Positions 43,258 through 53,877 are shown, counted from the first letter of the stretch. The stretch is 64,000 bases of DNA from Veillonella nakazawae (GCF_013393365.1 NZ_AP022321.1:1564501-1628500); one strand, 5' to 3'. Numbers and translations are program-made. Notes: generated by a model not told the origin, from the sequence alone.

Positions 43258-44520
43258 CTATTTCACAAAGCCTTTATAGTGGCGTGTTACCATGAGCGAC
43301 TCAATTTGTTGCATTGTATCAAGCGCTACACCTACAACGATGAGGAGAGCCGTACCACCAAAGTATACGCCTTGGACGCCGGTAATGCTACCGAGGAAAT
43401 TCGGTATAATAGCAACGACAGCTAAGAATACAGCGCCAGCCAAAGTGATCTTGGTCATCACGTTATCCACATAATCAGCAGTTGGTTTACCCGCACGAAT
43501 ACCTGGGATAAAACCACCGTATTTTTTCATATTATCTGCCATATCTGTAATGTTGATAGAGATTGCAGTATAGAAATACGTAAAGATAAAAATCAATAAT
43601 GCATACAATGCCGTTTGTAACGGCGTACCCCATGTAAAGAGATCCGCAGCTTTATGAACATATTCATTGTCAATAAATTGCGCAATCGTCACAGGGAACA
43701 TCAACACAGATGACGCAAAGATAATTGGGATTACACCTGCCTGATTAACTTTCAACGGCAAGAATGTAGAGTGACCACCGTACATTTTACGACCTACTAC
43801 GCGTTTAGCATATTGAATCGGAATACGACGTTGGCCTTGTGTAACTGCAACTACGACAGCAATCATCGCAAGAGCAATTACAGCAAATAAGAATGCTTGG
43901 AACATATTAATTGTTCCGTTTTGGATATATTGATAAATAGTTTCTAAACCATCAGGTAATCGAGCTACGATACCAGCAAAGATGATCAAGGAAATACCAT
44001 TACCTATACCATATGCTGTGATTTGTTCACCAATCCACATCAACAAGCATGTGCCTGCTGTTAGAATGATGGCCACAACGAATACACTAAGGAAATCATT
44101 ATTTACCAAAGCGTTGTTTGCTCTAAGAGCAAATGCCATGCCTGCGGCTTGTACAAAGCCGAGGACTACGGTGCCATAACGAGTTACCTTCGCTATTTTC
44201 TTACGCCCGTCTTCACCATCTTTACTCCATGCTTCAAACTGAGGAACTACAGACTGAAGCAGTTGCATGATGATGGAAGCATTGATGTAAGGTGTAATAC
44301 TCATCGCAAAGATAGAGAACTTACTAAGCGCACCACCAGCAAACAAGTCTAATAGACCGAATAGGTTACCAGATGTAAACAAGGATTCGATAACAGATGC
44401 ATCAACACCTGGAACAGGAATGTGAATACCAGCTCTAAAGATGGCAAACATCATTAATGTGTAAAGAATCTTATTACGTAGTTCGGTAATCTTAAAGATG
44501 TTCGAGAGGCTATCTAGCAC
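43258..44520 (-). CDS. secY: Protein translocase subunit SecY
   Basis: A 420-residue channel protein of the Sec translocon with ten membrane helices. It passes preproteins across or into the inner membrane with SecE, SecG and SecA. Signatures are FRAGIHIPVPGVD, GNGISLIIFAGI and YAKRVVGRKMYGGHSTFLPLKVNQAGVIPIIFASS. The pore ring and the cytosolic loops QRRIPIQYAKR are conserved. It follows rplO by one base. Confidence 0.97.
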   Translation of the reverse strand: MLDSLSNIFKITELRNKILYTLMMFAIFRAGIHIPVPGVDASVIESLFTSGNLFGLLDLFAGGALSKFSIFAMSITPYINASIIMQLLQSVVPQFEAWSKDGEDGRKKIAKVTRYGTVVLGFVQAAGMAFALRANNALVNNDFLSVFVVAIILTAGTCLLMWIGEQITAYGIGNGISLIIFAGIVARLPDGLETIYQYIQNGTINMFQAFLFAVIALAMIAVVVAVTQGQRRIPIQYAKRVVGRKMYGGHSTFLPLKVNQAGVIPIIFASSVLMFPVTIAQFIDNEYVHKAADLFTWGTPLQTALYALLIFIFTYFYTAISINITDMADNMKKYGGFIPGIRAGKPTADYVDNVMTKITLAGAVFLAVVAIIPNFLGSITGVQGVYFGGTALLIVVGVALDTMQQIESLMVTRHYKGFVK

Positions 44521-44521
44521 C

Positions 44522-44965
44522 CTAGATCACCTCTACTTTTCCGCCTGCTGCTGTAATTTTTTCTTCAGCAGATTTAGTGAAGCCATTAGCGATAACAGTT
44601 AAGTTTTTAGTTTCCAATGTACCGTTACCTAAAATACGAATGCCATCGCGTACATTTTTCAAAATGCCAACTTCAATAAGAGCTACTGGATCAACTGTTG
44701 CACCGTCTTCAAAACGGTTCAATTGTTCTACGTTAACTTCAGCATATTGTTTAGCAAAAACGTTGTTGAAACCACGTTTTGGTAAACGACGATAAAGAGG
44801 CATTTGGCCGCCTTCAAAACCGGAGCGAACGCCACCGCCAGAACGGGAGTTTTGACCTTTTTGACCACGACCAGATGTTTTACCCAAGCCAGAACCTAAA
44901 CCACGGCCTACACGAGTACGAGCTTTTTTGGAACCAGCAGCTGGTTGTAATTCATGAAGTTTCAT
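44522..44965 (-). CDS. rplO: 50S ribosomal protein L15
   Basis: A 147-residue large-subunit protein, late in assembly. The N-terminus [20 protein letters not shown] and the glycine-rich [20 protein letters not shown] are characteristic. It lies between rpmD and secY in the spc operon, and its stop almost touches the secY start. Confidence 0.98.
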   Translation of the reverse strand: MKLHELQPAAGSKKARTRVGRGLGSGLGKTSGRGQKGQNSRSGGGVRSGFEGGQMPLYRRLPKRGFNNVFAKQYAEVNVEQLNRFEDGATVDPVALIEVGILKNVRDGIRILGNGTLETKNLTVIANGFTKSAEEKITAAGGKVEVI

Positions 44966-44987
44966 TCAGTGCACCTCCTTATCAGTA

Positions 44988-45167
44988 TTAAACTTCTTCA
45001 ACTTTTACTAAATGTCTAACTTTGTGAAGCATGCCTTCGATTTGAGGTGTTACTTCTTTTACAACTTGAGAATTAGTTTTTTTCAAGCCCAAAGCTTTAA
45101 CTGTCGCGCGTTGATCTTCAGGACGACCGATTAAGCTTCTTGTTAATGTTACTTTAACTTGTGCCAT
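44988..45167 (-). CDS. rpmD: 50S ribosomal protein L30
   Basis: A 59-residue protein found by translating the gap between rplO and rpsE. It reads [20 protein letters not shown] and ends LVKVEEV. L30 signatures are the two strands at the N-terminus and [20 protein letters not shown] lies about 7 nt upstream. Its place between rpsE and rplO is standard. Confidence 0.97.
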   Translation of the reverse strand: MAQVKVTLTRSLIGRPEDQRATVKALGLKKTNSQVVKEVTPQIEGMLHKVRHLVKVEEV

Positions 45168-45181
45168 TTCTTGTCTCCTTA

Positions 45182-45685
45182 TTACGCGTTATAAATTTCT
45201 TCAACGGTTTTACCACGAAGTTCTGCAACTTCGCTAGCGCGTTTCAAATCTTTCAAACCTTCGATAGTAGCGCGAACCATATTGTTAGGGTTAGAAGAGC
45301 CCAAAGATTTAGTCAAGATGTTACGAACACCTACTAATTCCAATACGGCACGAACAGGGCCACCAGCGATAACGCCAGTACCTTCAGCAGCTGGTTTCAA
45401 GAATACGCGGCCTGCGCCGAATACGCCTGTTACGCTGTGAGGGATTGTACCATTTTTAATTGCTACGTTTACAATATTTTTCTTAGCATCATCAATACCT
45501 TTGCGAATTGCTTCTGGTACTTCCGCTGCTTTACCTAAGCCAACGCCTACATAACCGTTGCCATCACCAACAACTACAAGAGCGCTGAAGGAAAAACGAC
45601 GACCGCCTTTAACTACTTTGGCTACGCGGTTGATGAATACTACTCTTTCTTTAAGATCAAGACTGGTGTAGTCAATTCTCGCCAT
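45182..45685 (-). CDS. rpsE: 30S ribosomal protein S5
   Basis: A 167-residue protein near the mRNA entry and decoding site, involved in accuracy. [32 protein letters not shown] is the double-stranded-RNA-binding-like domain. The second domain has [18 protein letters not shown] and [13 protein letters not shown]. It lies between rplR and rpmD in the spc operon. Confidence 0.98.
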   Translation of the reverse strand: MARIDYTSLDLKERVVFINRVAKVVKGGRRFSFSALVVVGDGNGYVGVGLGKAAEVPEAIRKGIDDAKKNIVNVAIKNGTIPHSVTGVFGAGRVFLKPAAEGTGVIAGGPVRAVLELVGVRNILTKSLGSSNPNNMVRATIEGLKDLKRASEVAELRGKTVEEIYNA

Positions 45686-45703
45686 GTCTATAGTTCCTCC
45701 TTC

Positions 45704-46066
45704 TTAGAATTTTAAGCCTGCTTCACGAGCACCTTCTGCAAGGGCTGCTACGCGGCCGTGGTAAATGTAACCACCACGGTCAAACACTACTGTGTCAATA
45801 CCTTTAGCGATAGCTTTTTTAGCAACTGCTTCACCAACAGCTTTAGCAGCAGCTACGTTACCACCATAGGATAAGTTCAAATCTTTATCTAAAGAGCTAG
45901 CAGCTACTAAAGTTGTACCTGCTACGTCATCGATAACTTGAGCATAGATGTTGCCTAAAGAACGGAATACGTTCAAACGTGGGCAAGTTGCCGTACCAGA
46001 GATGTGACGGCGAATACGAAGATGACGTTTTGCTCGAGCGATGTTTCTACTAGATTTACGAGGCAA
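45704..46066 (-). CDS. rplR: 50S ribosomal protein L18
   Basis: A 5S rRNA-binding protein, about 120 residues with the start I chose. [39 protein letters not shown] and [21 protein letters not shown] are family segments. The RBS AAGGAG is nine bases before a TTG at 46066; the ATG six codons earlier (46084) overlaps that RBS, and the GTG in between abuts it. I therefore prefer TTG, giving MPRKSS. Downstream of rplF in the spc operon. Confidence 0.95.
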   Translation of the reverse strand: MPRKSSRNIARAKRHLRIRRHISGTATCPRLNVFRSLGNIYAQVIDDVAGTTLVAASSLDKDLNLSYGGNVAAAKAVGEAVAKKAIAKGIDTVVFDRGGYIYHGRVAALAEGAREAGLKF

Positions 46067-46101
46067 GATATTCACTCCTTTCATTCATATAGATGATATT
46101 A

Positions 46102-46647
46102 CTATTTACCTTTTGCACCAGCTTTACCAGCTTTACGACGAACAACTTCGCCTTCATAGCGGATACCTTTACCTTTGTAAGGTTCTGGTTTTCTCCATTT
46201 ACGGATATCAGCTGCTACTGCGCCTACAACTTCTTTGTCTGCACCAGAAACAACGATTTTGTTAGGAGCTGGAACTTCAATTGTAATACCAGCTGGAGCT
46301 TCCATTTCTACTGGATGAGAGAAGCCAAGTGTAAGAGCTAATTTATTGCCTTGTTTAGCCGCTCTGTAACCAACACCGTTGATTTCAAGAGTTTTTGTGA
46401 ATCCTTCAGATACGCCTGTTACCATATTAGCAACAAGAGCGCGAGTCAAACCGTGAAGGGAACGATGAGCTTTATTGTCGGAAGGACGAGCTACTGTAAT
46501 TGTGTTACCTTCAACAGTGATATTCATATCTGGATGCAAATCGCGAGATAATTCACCTTTAGGACCTTTTACGTTCATATGATGGTTATCATATGTAACA
46601 GTAACGCCTGCAGGGATCTCGATAGGCATTCTACCGATACGTGACAT
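46102..46647 (-). CDS. rplF: 50S ribosomal protein L6
   Basis: A 181-residue protein near the factor-binding site. [15 protein letters not shown] begins the first of two similar domains; the second ends [42 protein letters not shown] is a clear L6 segment. It stands between rpsH and rplR. Confidence 0.98.
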   Translation of the reverse strand: MSRIGRMPIEIPAGVTVTYDNHHMNVKGPKGELSRDLHPDMNITVEGNTITVARPSDNKAHRSLHGLTRALVANMVTGVSEGFTKTLEINGVGYRAAKQGNKLALTLGFSHPVEMEAPAGITIEVPAPNKIVVSGADKEVVGAVAADIRKWRKPEPYKGKGIRYEGEVVRRKAGKAGAKGK

Positions 46648-46671
46648 TATTTCTACCTCCTATTGCTACTA

Positions 46672-47058
46672 TTACCAAACGTATGCGATTACTTCGCCAC
46701 CAAGACCTTCTTTACGAGCTTGTTTGTCGCTCATAACGCCTTTGGATGTGGAAATAACTGCGATACCCAAACCACCAAGTACACGAGGAAGTTCTTCCTT
46801 TTTCGCGTAAACACGTAAACCAGGTTTGGAAATACGTTTAATTCCTGTAATAACTTTTTCGTTATTGGAACCATATTTCAAAGTTACTTTTAAAGTGTTT
46901 TCTTCTTTTTCTACGTTCTTTACGAAACCTTCTTGTAAAAGGATGTCAAGAACAGCTGCTTTCATTCTAGATGCAGGAATGTTTACCGTTTCATGAAGTG
47001 CAGCATTTGCATTACGGATGCGCGTAAGCATATCCGCGATAGGATCGGTCATTACCAT
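46672..47058 (-). CDS. rpsH: 30S ribosomal protein S8
   Basis: A 128-residue primary 16S-binding protein; in E. coli it represses the spc operon. [16 protein letters not shown] at the N-terminus and [28 protein letters not shown] at the C-terminus are diagnostic. The first ATG (MVMTD) has AGGAGG about 10 bases upstream; the second ATG two codons later is possible. Confidence 0.97.
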   Translation of the reverse strand: MVMTDPIADMLTRIRNANAALHETVNIPASRMKAAVLDILLQEGFVKNVEKEENTLKVTLKYGSNNEKVITGIKRISKPGLRVYAKKEELPRVLGGLGIAVISTSKGVMSDKQARKEGLGGEVIAYVW

Positions 47059-47085
47059 AATCTAAAAACCTCCTCTCGTCTAATA

Positions 47086-47355
47086 TTACCAGCTGGCTTT
47101 TTTAACACCAGGAATTTGTCCTTTGTACGCCAATTCACGGAACGCAATACGGCTGATACCGAATTTGCGCATATAGCCGTGAGGACGACCAGTTAAGTTG
47201 CAACGGTTGTGTAAGCGTGTTGGGGATGCATTTGCTGGTAATTTGGACAAGCCTTCATAATCACCTGCTGCTTTTAACGCTGCACGTTTAGCTGCATATT
47301 TTTCAACGATTTTAGCGCGTTTCTTTTCGCGTTCAATCATAGATTTTTTAGCCAT
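47086..47355 (-). CDS. rpsN: 30S ribosomal protein S14, zinc-free long form
   Basis: An 89-residue head protein. [20 protein letters not shown] and [20 protein letters not shown] match the long form common in Proteobacteria. The zinc-ribbon CxxC pairs of the short Firmicute S14 (rpsZ) are absent; only one Cys remains. It keeps the place between rplE and rpsH that the zinc form usually holds in Gram-positives. Confidence 0.96.
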   Translation of the reverse strand: MAKKSMIEREKKRAKIVEKYAAKRAALKAAGDYEGLSKLPANASPTRLHNRCNLTGRPHGYMRKFGISRIAFRELAYKGQIPGVKKASW

Positions 47356-47371
47356 CTATATGTTCCTCCTA

Positions 47372-47911
47372 TTATTTTTCAAAAGGCATACCGAATTGAG
47401 TCAACAATTCACGAGCTTCTTCATCTGTTTTAGCAGTTGTTACTACGATGATATCCATACCAGTAACACGTTCTACTTGATCATATTCGATCTCAGGGAA
47501 GATGAGCTGTTCTTTAAGACCCAAAGCGTAGTTACCACGGCCATCAAATGCTGTTGCGCTGATACCGCGGAAGTCACGTACACGAGGTAATGCCGCATTG
47601 ATCAATTTGTCGAGGAATTCATACATGCGTTCGCCACGAAGAGTAACTTTAGTACCCAACGCCATACCTTCACGAACTTTGAAGTTCGCAATGGATTTTT
47701 TAGCTTTTGTGATTACAGGTTTTTGACCAGCGATGATAGTCAAATCATTAACTGCTGCTTCCAATGCTTTTGCATTGCCTACTGCATCACCAACGCCGAT
47801 GTTGATAACGATTTTTTCCAATTTAGGGATTTCCATAACGTTGCCGTATTGGAATTTTTCTTGCAAACTCTTTTTAATTTCAGAGTTGTATTGTTCAAAT
47901 AAACGAGACAT
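47372..47911 (-). CDS. rplE: 50S ribosomal protein L5
   Basis: A 179-residue 5S rRNA-binding protein. It forms the bridge to S13 and contacts P-site t[46 protein letters not shown] and [20 protein letters not shown] are family segments. It stands after rplX and before rpsN in the spc operon. Confidence 0.98.
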   Translation of the reverse strand: MSRLFEQYNSEIKKSLQEKFQYGNVMEIPKLEKIVINIGVGDAVGNAKALEAAVNDLTIIAGQKPVITKAKKSIANFKVREGMALGTKVTLRGERMYEFLDKLINAALPRVRDFRGISATAFDGRGNYALGLKEQLIFPEIEYDQVERVTGMDIIVVTTAKTDEEARELLTQFGMPFEK

Positions 47912-47934
47912 TTATTTAGCTCCTCCTTTCCTGA

Positions 47935-48255
47935 TTATTTAAGTACTGTACCAGATTTAACTGTAGCGCGAACGAATTTACCGTCTTTGCCTTCAACTTT
48001 TTTGATACGAGTAGCTGTTTTAGTTTCTGGGTCAACAACCATTACGTTAGAAACATGGATACCAGCTTCTTTAGTAACGATGCCGCCTTGTGGGTTAGCT
48101 TGAGAAGGTTTTGTATGACGTTTTACAGTGTTAACGCCTTCAACAAATACGCGTTCTTTTTTAGGTTCAGTAGCAATTACTGTACCTTGCTTACCTTTAT
48201 CTTTACCGGAGATAACAACAACTGTATCGCCTTTTTTGATTTGTAGTTTAGCCAT
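47935..48255 (-). CDS. rplX: 50S ribosomal protein L24
   Basis: A 106-residue early assembly protein with a KOW motif ([20 protein letters not shown]). It lies at the tunnel exit. [20 protein letters not shown] is another conserved run. It comes between rplN and rplE. Confidence 0.98.
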   Translation of the reverse strand: MAKLQIKKGDTVVVISGKDKGKQGTVIATEPKKERVFVEGVNTVKRHTKPSQANPQGGIVTKEAGIHVSNVMVVDPETKTATRIKKVEGKDGKFVRATVKSGTVLK

Positions 48256-48273
48256 ATGCTGCGTTCCTCCTTC

Positions 48274-48642
48274 TTATAATACTTCTGGAGCCAAGGAAAC
48301 AATTTTCATGAAGTCTTTTTCACGAAGTTCTCTTGCTACAGGTCCGAAGATACGAGTACCACGAGGGGTTTTATCTTCTTTAATAACTACTGCTGCGTTT
48401 TCATCGAAACGAATATAGGAACCGTCTTGACGGCGGATACCTTTTTTAGAACGAACAATAACAGCTTTAACTACGTCGCCTTTCTTGACAACGCCACCGG
48501 GTGATGCATCTTTTACAGAAGCAACGATTACGTCACCGATATTGCCGAATTTGCGATAAGAACCGCCCATGACTTGGATACACATAATACGTTTTGCACC
48601 AGTGTTGTCGGCAACATTCAAAATTGTTTGTTGCTGGATCAT
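48274..48642 (-). CDS. rplN: 50S ribosomal protein L14
   Basis: A 122-residue protein beside L19 at the subunit interface; RsfS/RsfA binds it to silence ribosomes. [20 protein letters not shown] and [29 protein letters not shown] are diagnostic. First gene of the spc group, 24 nt after rpsQ with no terminator between, so S10 and spc genes seem to be one unit. Confidence 0.98.
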   Translation of the reverse strand: MIQQQTILNVADNTGAKRIMCIQVMGGSYRKFGNIGDVIVASVKDASPGGVVKKGDVVKAVIVRSKKGIRRQDGSYIRFDENAAVVIKEDKTPRGTRIFGPVARELREKDFMKIVSLAPEVL

Positions 48643-48666
48643 CGTCTATTCCTCCTTACATCACTC

Positions 48667-48927
48667 TTATTTTTGTCTTTCAAGAATTTCAACAACTCTC
48701 CAACATTTATCTTTAGAAAGTGGACGAGTTTCTACAATTTTAACTGTATCGCCAATTTGACACTCATTGTTTTCATCATGAGCTTTGAAGCGTTTAGTGC
48801 TAACCATTGGCTTGTTATATAATGCGTGAGGTACTTTACGTTCTACAGCAACAACAACAGTTTTATTCATTTTGTCGCTAACAACTTTACCTACGCGGAC
48901 TTTACGTACGTTTCTTTCTTCTGCCAC
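48667..48927 (-). CDS. rpsQ: 30S ribosomal protein S17
   Basis: A primary 16S rRNA-binding OB-fold protein, 86 residues with the start I chose. [20 protein letters not shown] and [20 protein letters not shown] identify it. AAGGAGG stands nine bases before a GTG at 48927 ([13 protein letters not shown]). The ATG seven codons earlier overlaps the RBS and would add MKRRLKI, so I reject it. It ends the S10 operon order rplP-rpmC-rpsQ. Confidence 0.95.
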   Translation of the reverse strand: MAEERNVRKVRVGKVVSDKMNKTVVVAVERKVPHALYNKPMVSTKRFKAHDENNECQIGDTVKIVETRPLSKDKCWRVVEILERQK

Positions 48928-48966
48928 GATTTTAAGCCTCCTTTTCAACCTTTAACAAATCTGTTA

Positions 48967-49170
48967 TTATGCGTTTTCAGATTTAAGTTCAACTTCACGT
49001 TGTACAGTTTTAATACGAGCGATTGTCTTCTTAACTTCACGAATGCGCATAGGATTTTCTAATTGACCTGTTGCAAGCTGAAAACGGAGGTTAAATAACT
49101 CTTCCTTAAGACCGGAAACTTTTTGTTCCATTTCGGCAGCGCTCATATTGCGAATGTCATTAACCTTCAT
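48967..49170 (-). CDS. rpmC: 50S ribosomal protein L29
   Basis: A 67-residue helical protein at the tunnel exit, part of the trigger factor docking site. [20 protein letters not shown] is the family signature. Its start overlaps the rplP stop by 11 nt, which suggests translational coupling. Confidence 0.98.
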   Translation of the reverse strand: MKVNDIRNMSAAEMEQKVSGLKEELFNLRFQLATGQLENPMRIREVKKTIARIKTVQREVELKSENA

Positions 49171-49597
49171 TTACGTCACCACCCAATTCTTTACCCTTAA
49201 CAACAAATTTGCATTTGATTGGAAGTTTATGGCTTGCAAGACGCATAGCTTCACGAGCTGTAGCTTCTGGCACACCGTCCATTTCAAACATTACACGACC
49301 TGGTTTAACTACTGCTACCCAGTATTCAGGAGAACCTTTACCGGAACCCATACGAGTACCAGCTGGTTTAGCTGTGATTGGTTTGTCAGGGAAAATTTTA
49401 ATCCATACTTTACCACCACGTTTGATATAACGAGTCATAGCAATACGGGCAGCTTCGATTTGACGGTTAGTGATCCAAGATGGTTCGCATGCTACCAAGC
49501 CGAACTCACCATGAGACACTGTATTACCGCGCATAGCACGACCTTTCATACGGCCGCGGAATTGCTTACGATGTTTTACGCGCTTTGGAATAAGCAT
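49160..49597 (-). CDS. rplP: 50S ribosomal protein L16
   Basis: A 145-residue protein close to the A-site tRNA and peptidyl transferase centre. [21 protein letters not shown] and [21 protein letters not shown] are characteristic. Its start overlaps the rpsC stop by one base (TAATG). Confidence 0.98.
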   Translation of the reverse strand: MLIPKRVKHRKQFRGRMKGRAMRGNTVSHGEFGLVACEPSWITNRQIEAARIAMTRYIKRGGKVWIKIFPDKPITAKPAGTRMGSGKGSPEYWVAVVKPGRVMFEMDGVPEATAREAMRLASHKLPIKCKFVVKGKELGGDVNEG

Positions 49598-50262
49598 TAC
49601 TTGCCACCTTCTTCCTTCTTAGCAGGTTGTTTTGCTTCTGGCAAAACTTCACCTTTGTAAATCCATACTTTAATGCCGATACAACCATATGTTGTATGAG
49701 CTTCAGCAGTACCGTAGTCGATGTCTGCACGAAGTGTATGCAAAGGAATAGAACCTTCACGGTAGGATTCGCTACGAGCGATTTCAGCACCGCCAAGACG
49801 ACCGCTTACCATGATTTTAATACCTTTTGCACCTAAGCGCATTGTACGACCTACAGCTTGTTTCATTGCACGACGGAAACCGATACGGCGTTCCAATTGG
49901 CTAGCAATGTTTTCTGCAACCAAGATTGCATCCATGTCTGCTTGTTTAATTTCTGCGATGTTAACGTCCACTTGTTTGTCAGTGAAACGAGTCATTGCTT
50001 TTTTGATATCTTCGATACCAGCACCACCACGACCGATAACCATACCTGGTTTTGCAGTGTGGATAGTCAATTTAATACGTTTATTTGTACGCTCGATTTC
50101 AATGCGGGAAATACCAGCAATGAAAAGGGTTTCTTTCAAGAAGTTACGAATTTTTACGTCTTCATGAAGATTAGCAGCGAAATCTTTATCTGCATACCAT
50201 TTTGCGTCCCAATCTTTTACGATACCGACACGCAAACCGTGTGGATTAACTTTTTGACCCAC
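49597..50262 (-). CDS. rpsC: 30S ribosomal protein S3
   Basis: A 221-residue head protein at the mRNA entry tunnel, with helicase-like function. [20 protein letters not shown] starts it; a KH domain ([18 protein letters not shown]) and a C-terminal domain ([20 protein letters not shown]) follow. It stands between rplV and rplP. Confidence 0.98.
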   Translation of the reverse strand: MGQKVNPHGLRVGIVKDWDAKWYADKDFAANLHEDVKIRNFLKETLFIAGISRIEIERTNKRIKLTIHTAKPGMVIGRGGAGIEDIKKAMTRFTDKQVDVNIAEIKQADMDAILVAENIASQLERRIGFRRAMKQAVGRTMRLGAKGIKIMVSGRLGGAEIARSESYREGSIPLHTLRADIDYGTAEAHTTYGCIGIKVWIYKGEVLPEAKQPAKKEEGGK

Positions 50263-50278
50263 TCTGTTTCCCTCCTTC

Positions 50279-50614
50279 TTAAGCTCTTTCTTTAACTACT
50301 ACTGTTACATGGCTAGTGCGTTTCAAAATTTTGAAAGCTTGACCACGGGAACGAGGATGAATGCGTTTTAATGTAGGGCCTTGATCAACGAAGATCTCGG
50401 ATACGTAAAGATTGTCAACATTCATATCGAAATTATGTTCAGCGTTTGCGATTGCAGAACGCATAACTTTTTCTACTACATCAGCGCCAACTTTCGGAGT
50501 GAACTTCAAGATGGCAAATGCTTCGCCGATGTTTTTACCGCGCACTAAATCTGCAACGATACGGATTTTACGAGGCGCGATTCGGATATGTCTAGCGATT
50601 GCTTTTGCTTCCAT
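50279..50614 (-). CDS. rplV: 50S ribosomal protein L22
   Basis: A 111-residue protein whose hairpin lines the exit tunnel; changes there give macrolide resistance in other bacteria. [20 protein letters not shown], the [19 protein letters not shown] tunnel hairpin and the [18 protein letters not shown] tip are intact. It stands between rpsS and rpsC. Confidence 0.98.
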   Translation of the reverse strand: MEAKAIARHIRIAPRKIRIVADLVRGKNIGEAFAILKFTPKVGADVVEKVMRSAIANAEHNFDMNVDNLYVSEIFVDQGPTLKRIHPRSRGQAFKILKRTSHVTVVVKERA

Positions 50615-50627
50615 GTATTATTTCCTC

Positions 50628-50909
50628 CTATTTTTTGCCTGTAGATTTTTCGTCCTTACCGTGACCTTTGAAAGTACGTGTAGGAGCGAACTCACCTAAT
50701 TTATGACCTACCATATCTTCTGTAATGAATACAGGTACATGTTTGCGACCATCATGCACAGCAATTGTGTGGCCTACAAAACTTGGGATAATAGTAGAGG
50801 CACGGGACCAGGTTTTTACAACTTTCTTTTCGTTAGTTTCGTTTAAAGCTTCAACTTTCTTAAGCAAATGATCTGCTACGAAAGGGCCTTTTTTAATAGA
50901 TCTGGACAC
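50628..50909 (-). CDS. rpsS: 30S ribosomal protein S19
   Basis: A 93-residue head protein, partner of S13. [40 protein letters not shown] and [15 protein letters not shown] are diagnostic. It lies between rplB and rplV. Confidence 0.98.
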   Translation of the reverse strand: MSRSIKKGPFVADHLLKKVEALNETNEKKVVKTWSRASTIIPSFVGHTIAVHDGRKHVPVFITEDMVGHKLGEFAPTRTFKGHGKDEKSTGKK

Positions 50910-50932
50910 TATTTTATCTCCTTTCCTTTATC

Positions 50933-51763
50933 CTATTTTGTACGACGTTTAATGATTAAGCTGTTAGAAGCTTTTTTCTTGTCGCGAGTTTTAACACCAT
51001 GTGCTGGTTTGCCCCAAGGTGTAACAGGATGTTTACGACCAACAGGAGATTTACCTTCACCACCACCATGTGGATGGTCACAAGGGTTCATTACAACACC
51101 ACGGTTGCCAGGGCGAACGCCCATCCAACGATGACGACCAGCTTTACCAATTACAAGGTTGCTGTGGTCAGCGTTACCAACAACACCTACTGTTGCACGG
51201 CACTCTTGACGAACACGACGCATTTCACCAGATGGTAAACGAAGAATAGCGTAGCCATTATCTTTACCCATCAATTGAGCAGATGTACCAGCGGAACGAA
51301 CGATTTGGCCACCTTTACCGATTTTCAATTCGATATTGTGGATTTGTGTACCGTCTGGAATATTAGCCAATGGTAAGCAGTTACCAGGTTTAATATCGGA
51401 CTCAGGGCCGGAGAATACAACGTCACCAACTTTTAGACCGTTAGGAGCTAAAATGTAGCGTTTTTCACCATCAGCGTAGTTAAGCAAAGCGATACGAGAA
51501 GAACGGTTAGGATCATACTCGATTGTTGCTACTTTAGCTGGAATATTATCTTTAGTACGTTTGAAGTCAATAATACGATATTGACGTTTATGACCGCCAC
51601 CTTGGTGACGAACTGTCATTTTACCAGTATTGTTACGACCACCTTTTTGGGAAATCTTAGCGAGCAAAGATTTTTCTGGTTTGCTTGCTGTGATTTCGTC
51701 GAAGGCGGATACTGTCATAAACCGGCGACCAGCGGAGTACGGTTTAAATGATTTAATTGCCAT
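50933..51763 (-). CDS. rplB: 50S ribosomal protein L2
   Basis: A 276-residue protein needed for subunit association and peptidyl transfer. The conserved [20 protein letters not shown] and the C-terminal [20 protein letters not shown] (with the catalytic-centre His) are present. It lies between rplW and rpsS. Confidence 0.98.
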   Translation of the reverse strand: MAIKSFKPYSAGRRFMTVSAFDEITASKPEKSLLAKISQKGGRNNTGKMTVRHQGGGHKRQYRIIDFKRTKDNIPAKVATIEYDPNRSSRIALLNYADGEKRYILAPNGLKVGDVVFSGPESDIKPGNCLPLANIPDGTQIHNIELKIGKGGQIVRSAGTSAQLMGKDNGYAILRLPSGEMRRVRQECRATVGVVGNADHSNLVIGKAGRHRWMGVRPGNRGVVMNPCDHPHGGGEGKSPVGRKHPVTPWGKPAHGVKTRDKKKASNSLIIKRRTK

Positions 51764-51789
51764 TAGTGGGCCTCCTTACAACTAGACTC

Positions 51790-52074
51790 TTAGACACCTT
51801 CAAAGAATTCAATGGATTCGCCAGCTTTCAAAGTAACGATAGCTTTTTTGTAATCGCTACGTTTACCTTGTGTACGACCCATGCGTTTAGTTTTGCCTAA
51901 AACGCGAATAGTAGCTACTTTTTCTACTTTTACATTGAAGATTTTTTCAACTGCTTGACGGATTTGCACTTTATTTGCAGTCAAAGGCACACGGAAAGTG
52001 TATTTGCCTTCTTCCATAAGCATAGTGGATTTTTCGGTAATAACCGGGCGGATTAGTACATCATGTAATTGCAT
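51790..52074 (-). CDS. rplW: 50S ribosomal protein L23
   Basis: A 94-residue tunnel-exit protein that docks trigger factor and [23 protein letters not shown] and [20 protein letters not shown] are characteristic. Its start overlaps the rplD stop by one base. Confidence 0.98.
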   Translation of the reverse strand: MQLHDVLIRPVITEKSTMLMEEGKYTFRVPLTANKVQIRQAVEKIFNVKVEKVATIRVLGKTKRMGRTQGKRSDYKKAIVTLKAGESIEFFEGV

Positions 52075-52697
52075 TATCCAAGTACCTCCTCGATTTTTGC
52101 GACAGCACCTTTAGTAATGAAGAGCTTATCGTAATGAAGAAGATCGAAAATGTTCATACCTTCGCAAGCCAATGCTTTAACACCTTGGATGTTGCGAGCG
52201 GAACGTTCAACATTTACATCACCTTCAGTGATGAACAATACTTTTGCATCACCAACATTGAAGCTATTGATAATATTCAATACTTCTTTAGTTTTAGGAG
52301 CTGCTAATGTGATTTCTTCCAAAACGTATAATTCGCTATTATTCACTTTATCGCTAAGAGCAGATTTAACTGCTAAACGTCTAGCCTTACGAGGCATAGC
52401 TTTGTAATAGCTGCGAGGTTGTGGACCAAATGTAGTACCGCCACCAATCCAGATTGGGGAACGGCTGGAACCGGAACGTGCACGACCAGTACCTTTTTGT
52501 TTCCAAGGTTTGCGGCCACCGCCACGAACCATACCTCTAGTTTTTGTTGCATGTGTGCCGAGACGTTCGTTAGACAATTGACGAACTACGGCTTGATGCA
52601 TTACGGCTTCGTTAACTTCAACGCCGAATACTGCATCGTTTAACTGTATTTCACCGACTTTAACGCCGGATTGATTATATGTTGCTACTGTAGGCAT
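52074..52697 (-). CDS. rplD: 50S ribosomal protein L4
   Basis: A 207-residue protein lining the tunnel; in E. coli it also represses the S10 operon. [20 protein letters not shown] (tunnel loop), [20 protein letters not shown] and [15 protein letters not shown] are L4 motifs. Some macrolide-resistant strains of other species vary in this loop; here it looks wild type. It is coupled to rplW. Confidence 0.98.
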   Translation of the reverse strand: MPTVATYNQSGVKVGEIQLNDAVFGVEVNEAVMHQAVVRQLSNERLGTHATKTRGMVRGGGRKPWKQKGTGRARSGSSRSPIWIGGGTTFGPQPRSYYKAMPRKARRLAVKSALSDKVNNSELYVLEEITLAAPKTKEVLNIINSFNVGDAKVLFITEGDVNVERSARNIQGVKALACEGMNIFDLLHYDKLFITKGAVAKIEEVLG

Positions 52698-52723
52698 TAC
52701 ATAATCCTCCTTTCGACAAATGA

Positions 52724-53365
52724 TTATTTAACAGGTTTAACCGTGTTGCGAACCATAACCAAGCTACCTTTAGCGCCTGGGATACCACCTTTAACCAATA
52801 AAAGGTTACGTTCAGCATCAACTTTCACAACGGATAAGCGTTGTACGGTAACTCTGTAACCACCCATTTGTCCAGGGAGTTTTTTACCTTTGTATACCTT
52901 ACCGCCGCCACCGGAGATCATAGGACCGATGGAACCAGGTTCACGGTGAGATTTAGAACCATGAGTTTCAGGACCACGGGAGAAGTTATGGCGTTTAATT
53001 GTGCCAGCAAAACCCTTACCTTTACCTGTACCCACTACGTCCACCAATTCACCTTCTGCGAAGATATCAGCTGCCAGAGTTTGGCCTACTGTGTAGTCAG
53101 CTGCATTAGCTACGCGAACTTCGCGAAGATATTTAACTGGAGCTACGCCAGCTTTGTCGAACTGACCTTTTACAGGTTTTGTTAAATGTTTTTCTTTAAT
53201 GGAACCGTAACCAATTTGTACTGCTTCGTAGCCGTCTGTTTCAACAGTCTTAACGCGCACTACAACGCTTGGGGTAGTTTCCACTACTGTTACAGGAACT
53301 AATTGGCCTTCAGCTGTGAAGACTTGAGTCATTCCTAATTTTTTACCCAAAATAGCTTTAGACAT
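52724..53365 (-). CDS. rplC: 50S ribosomal protein L3
   Basis: A 213-residue early assembly protein near the peptidyl transferase centre. LGKKLGMTQVFTAEGQLVPV and GKGFAGTIKRHNFSRGPETHGSKSHR, with the MGGYRVT segment near the catalytic centre, are diagnostic. It follows rpsJ by 12 nt. Confidence 0.98.
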   Translation of the reverse strand: MSKAILGKKLGMTQVFTAEGQLVPVTVVETTPSVVVRVKTVETDGYEAVQIGYGSIKEKHLTKPVKGQFDKAGVAPVKYLREVRVANAADYTVGQTLAADIFAEGELVDVVGTGKGKGFAGTIKRHNFSRGPETHGSKSHREPGSIGPMISGGGGKVYKGKKLPGQMGGYRVTVQRLSVVKVDAERNLLLVKGGIPGAKGSLVMVRNTVKPVK

Positions 53366-53377
53366 TATCGCACCTCC

Positions 53378-53689
53378 TTATAGTTTTATTTCAATAGATA
53401 CACCAGCTGGTAAATCTAAACGAGTGATAGCATCTACTGTTTTCGAATTTGGTTCAAGAATATCGATTAAGCGTTTATGTGTACGCATTTCGAATTGTTC
53501 ACGAGAATCTTTGTTTACGTGTACAGAACGAAGAATTGTGAAGATATTCTTTTCTGTTGGCAATGGAATCGGACCAGATACCATAGCGCCATTTCTTTTT
53601 GCAGTGTCTACGATCTTAGCAGCGCTTTGATCGAGAGCTTTGTGGTCGTATGCCTTAAGGCGAATACGGATTTTTTGCTGTTTAGCCAT
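53378..53689 (-). CDS. rpsJ: 30S ribosomal protein S10
   Basis: A 103-residue head protein; in E. coli it also joins NusB in antitermination (NusE). [20 protein letters not shown] and [20 protein letters not shown] are characteristic. AGGAGG lies before the ATG and is also covered by a short ORF whose stop is 2 nt before this start. It heads the S10 operon. Confidence 0.98.
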   Translation of the reverse strand: MAKQQKIRIRLKAYDHKALDQSAAKIVDTAKRNGAMVSGPIPLPTEKNIFTILRSVHVNKDSREQFEMRTHKRLIDILEPNSKTVDAITRLDLPAGVSIEIKL

Positions 53690-53691
53690 TA

Positions 53692-53736
53692 TTAATAATT
53701 CCTCCTGTCGTCCATTTCATGAATGGGCTGCTCCAT
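53692..53736 (-). CDS. Short ORF upstream of rpsJ, 14 residues
   Basis: ATG at 53734-53736, with GGAGG and GGAG nine to fourteen bases upstream, encodes [14 protein letters not shown]. Its stop (TAA) ends 2 nt before the rpsJ ATG, and the rpsJ RBS lies inside it (AGG AGG codons for Arg-Arg). If translated, ribosomes would cross the rpsJ RBS, so a leader or coupling role is possible. It may be chance. Confidence 0.3.
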   Translation of the reverse strand: MEQPIHEMDDRRNY

Positions 53737-53784
53737 AGAAATTCTCCTCCGCAGAGGCAACCTTCTACTTCATAGTTTAAAAAC

Positions 53785-53877
53785 ACAACACTAGAGCGGC
53801 ATTACTGCCGCTCTGAATGCTGCATGTATTGTGCTCAACGCATCACTACGATGAGCATAAAAGGTTAAATTAACCTT
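53785..53877 (-). terminator. Hairpins between tuf and rpsJ
   Basis: Three inverted repeats follow the tuf stop on the minus strand: AAGGTTA/TAACCTT then TTTT (53861-53877), TGCTCATCG/CGTTGAGCA (53832-53857) and AGAGCGGCA/TGCCGCTCT with loop GTAA (53793-53814). The last has a T-run 9 nt later (GTGTTTTT). They may end or attenuate the str transcript or form a S10 leader. I see no clear promoter before rpsJ. Confidence 0.5.
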
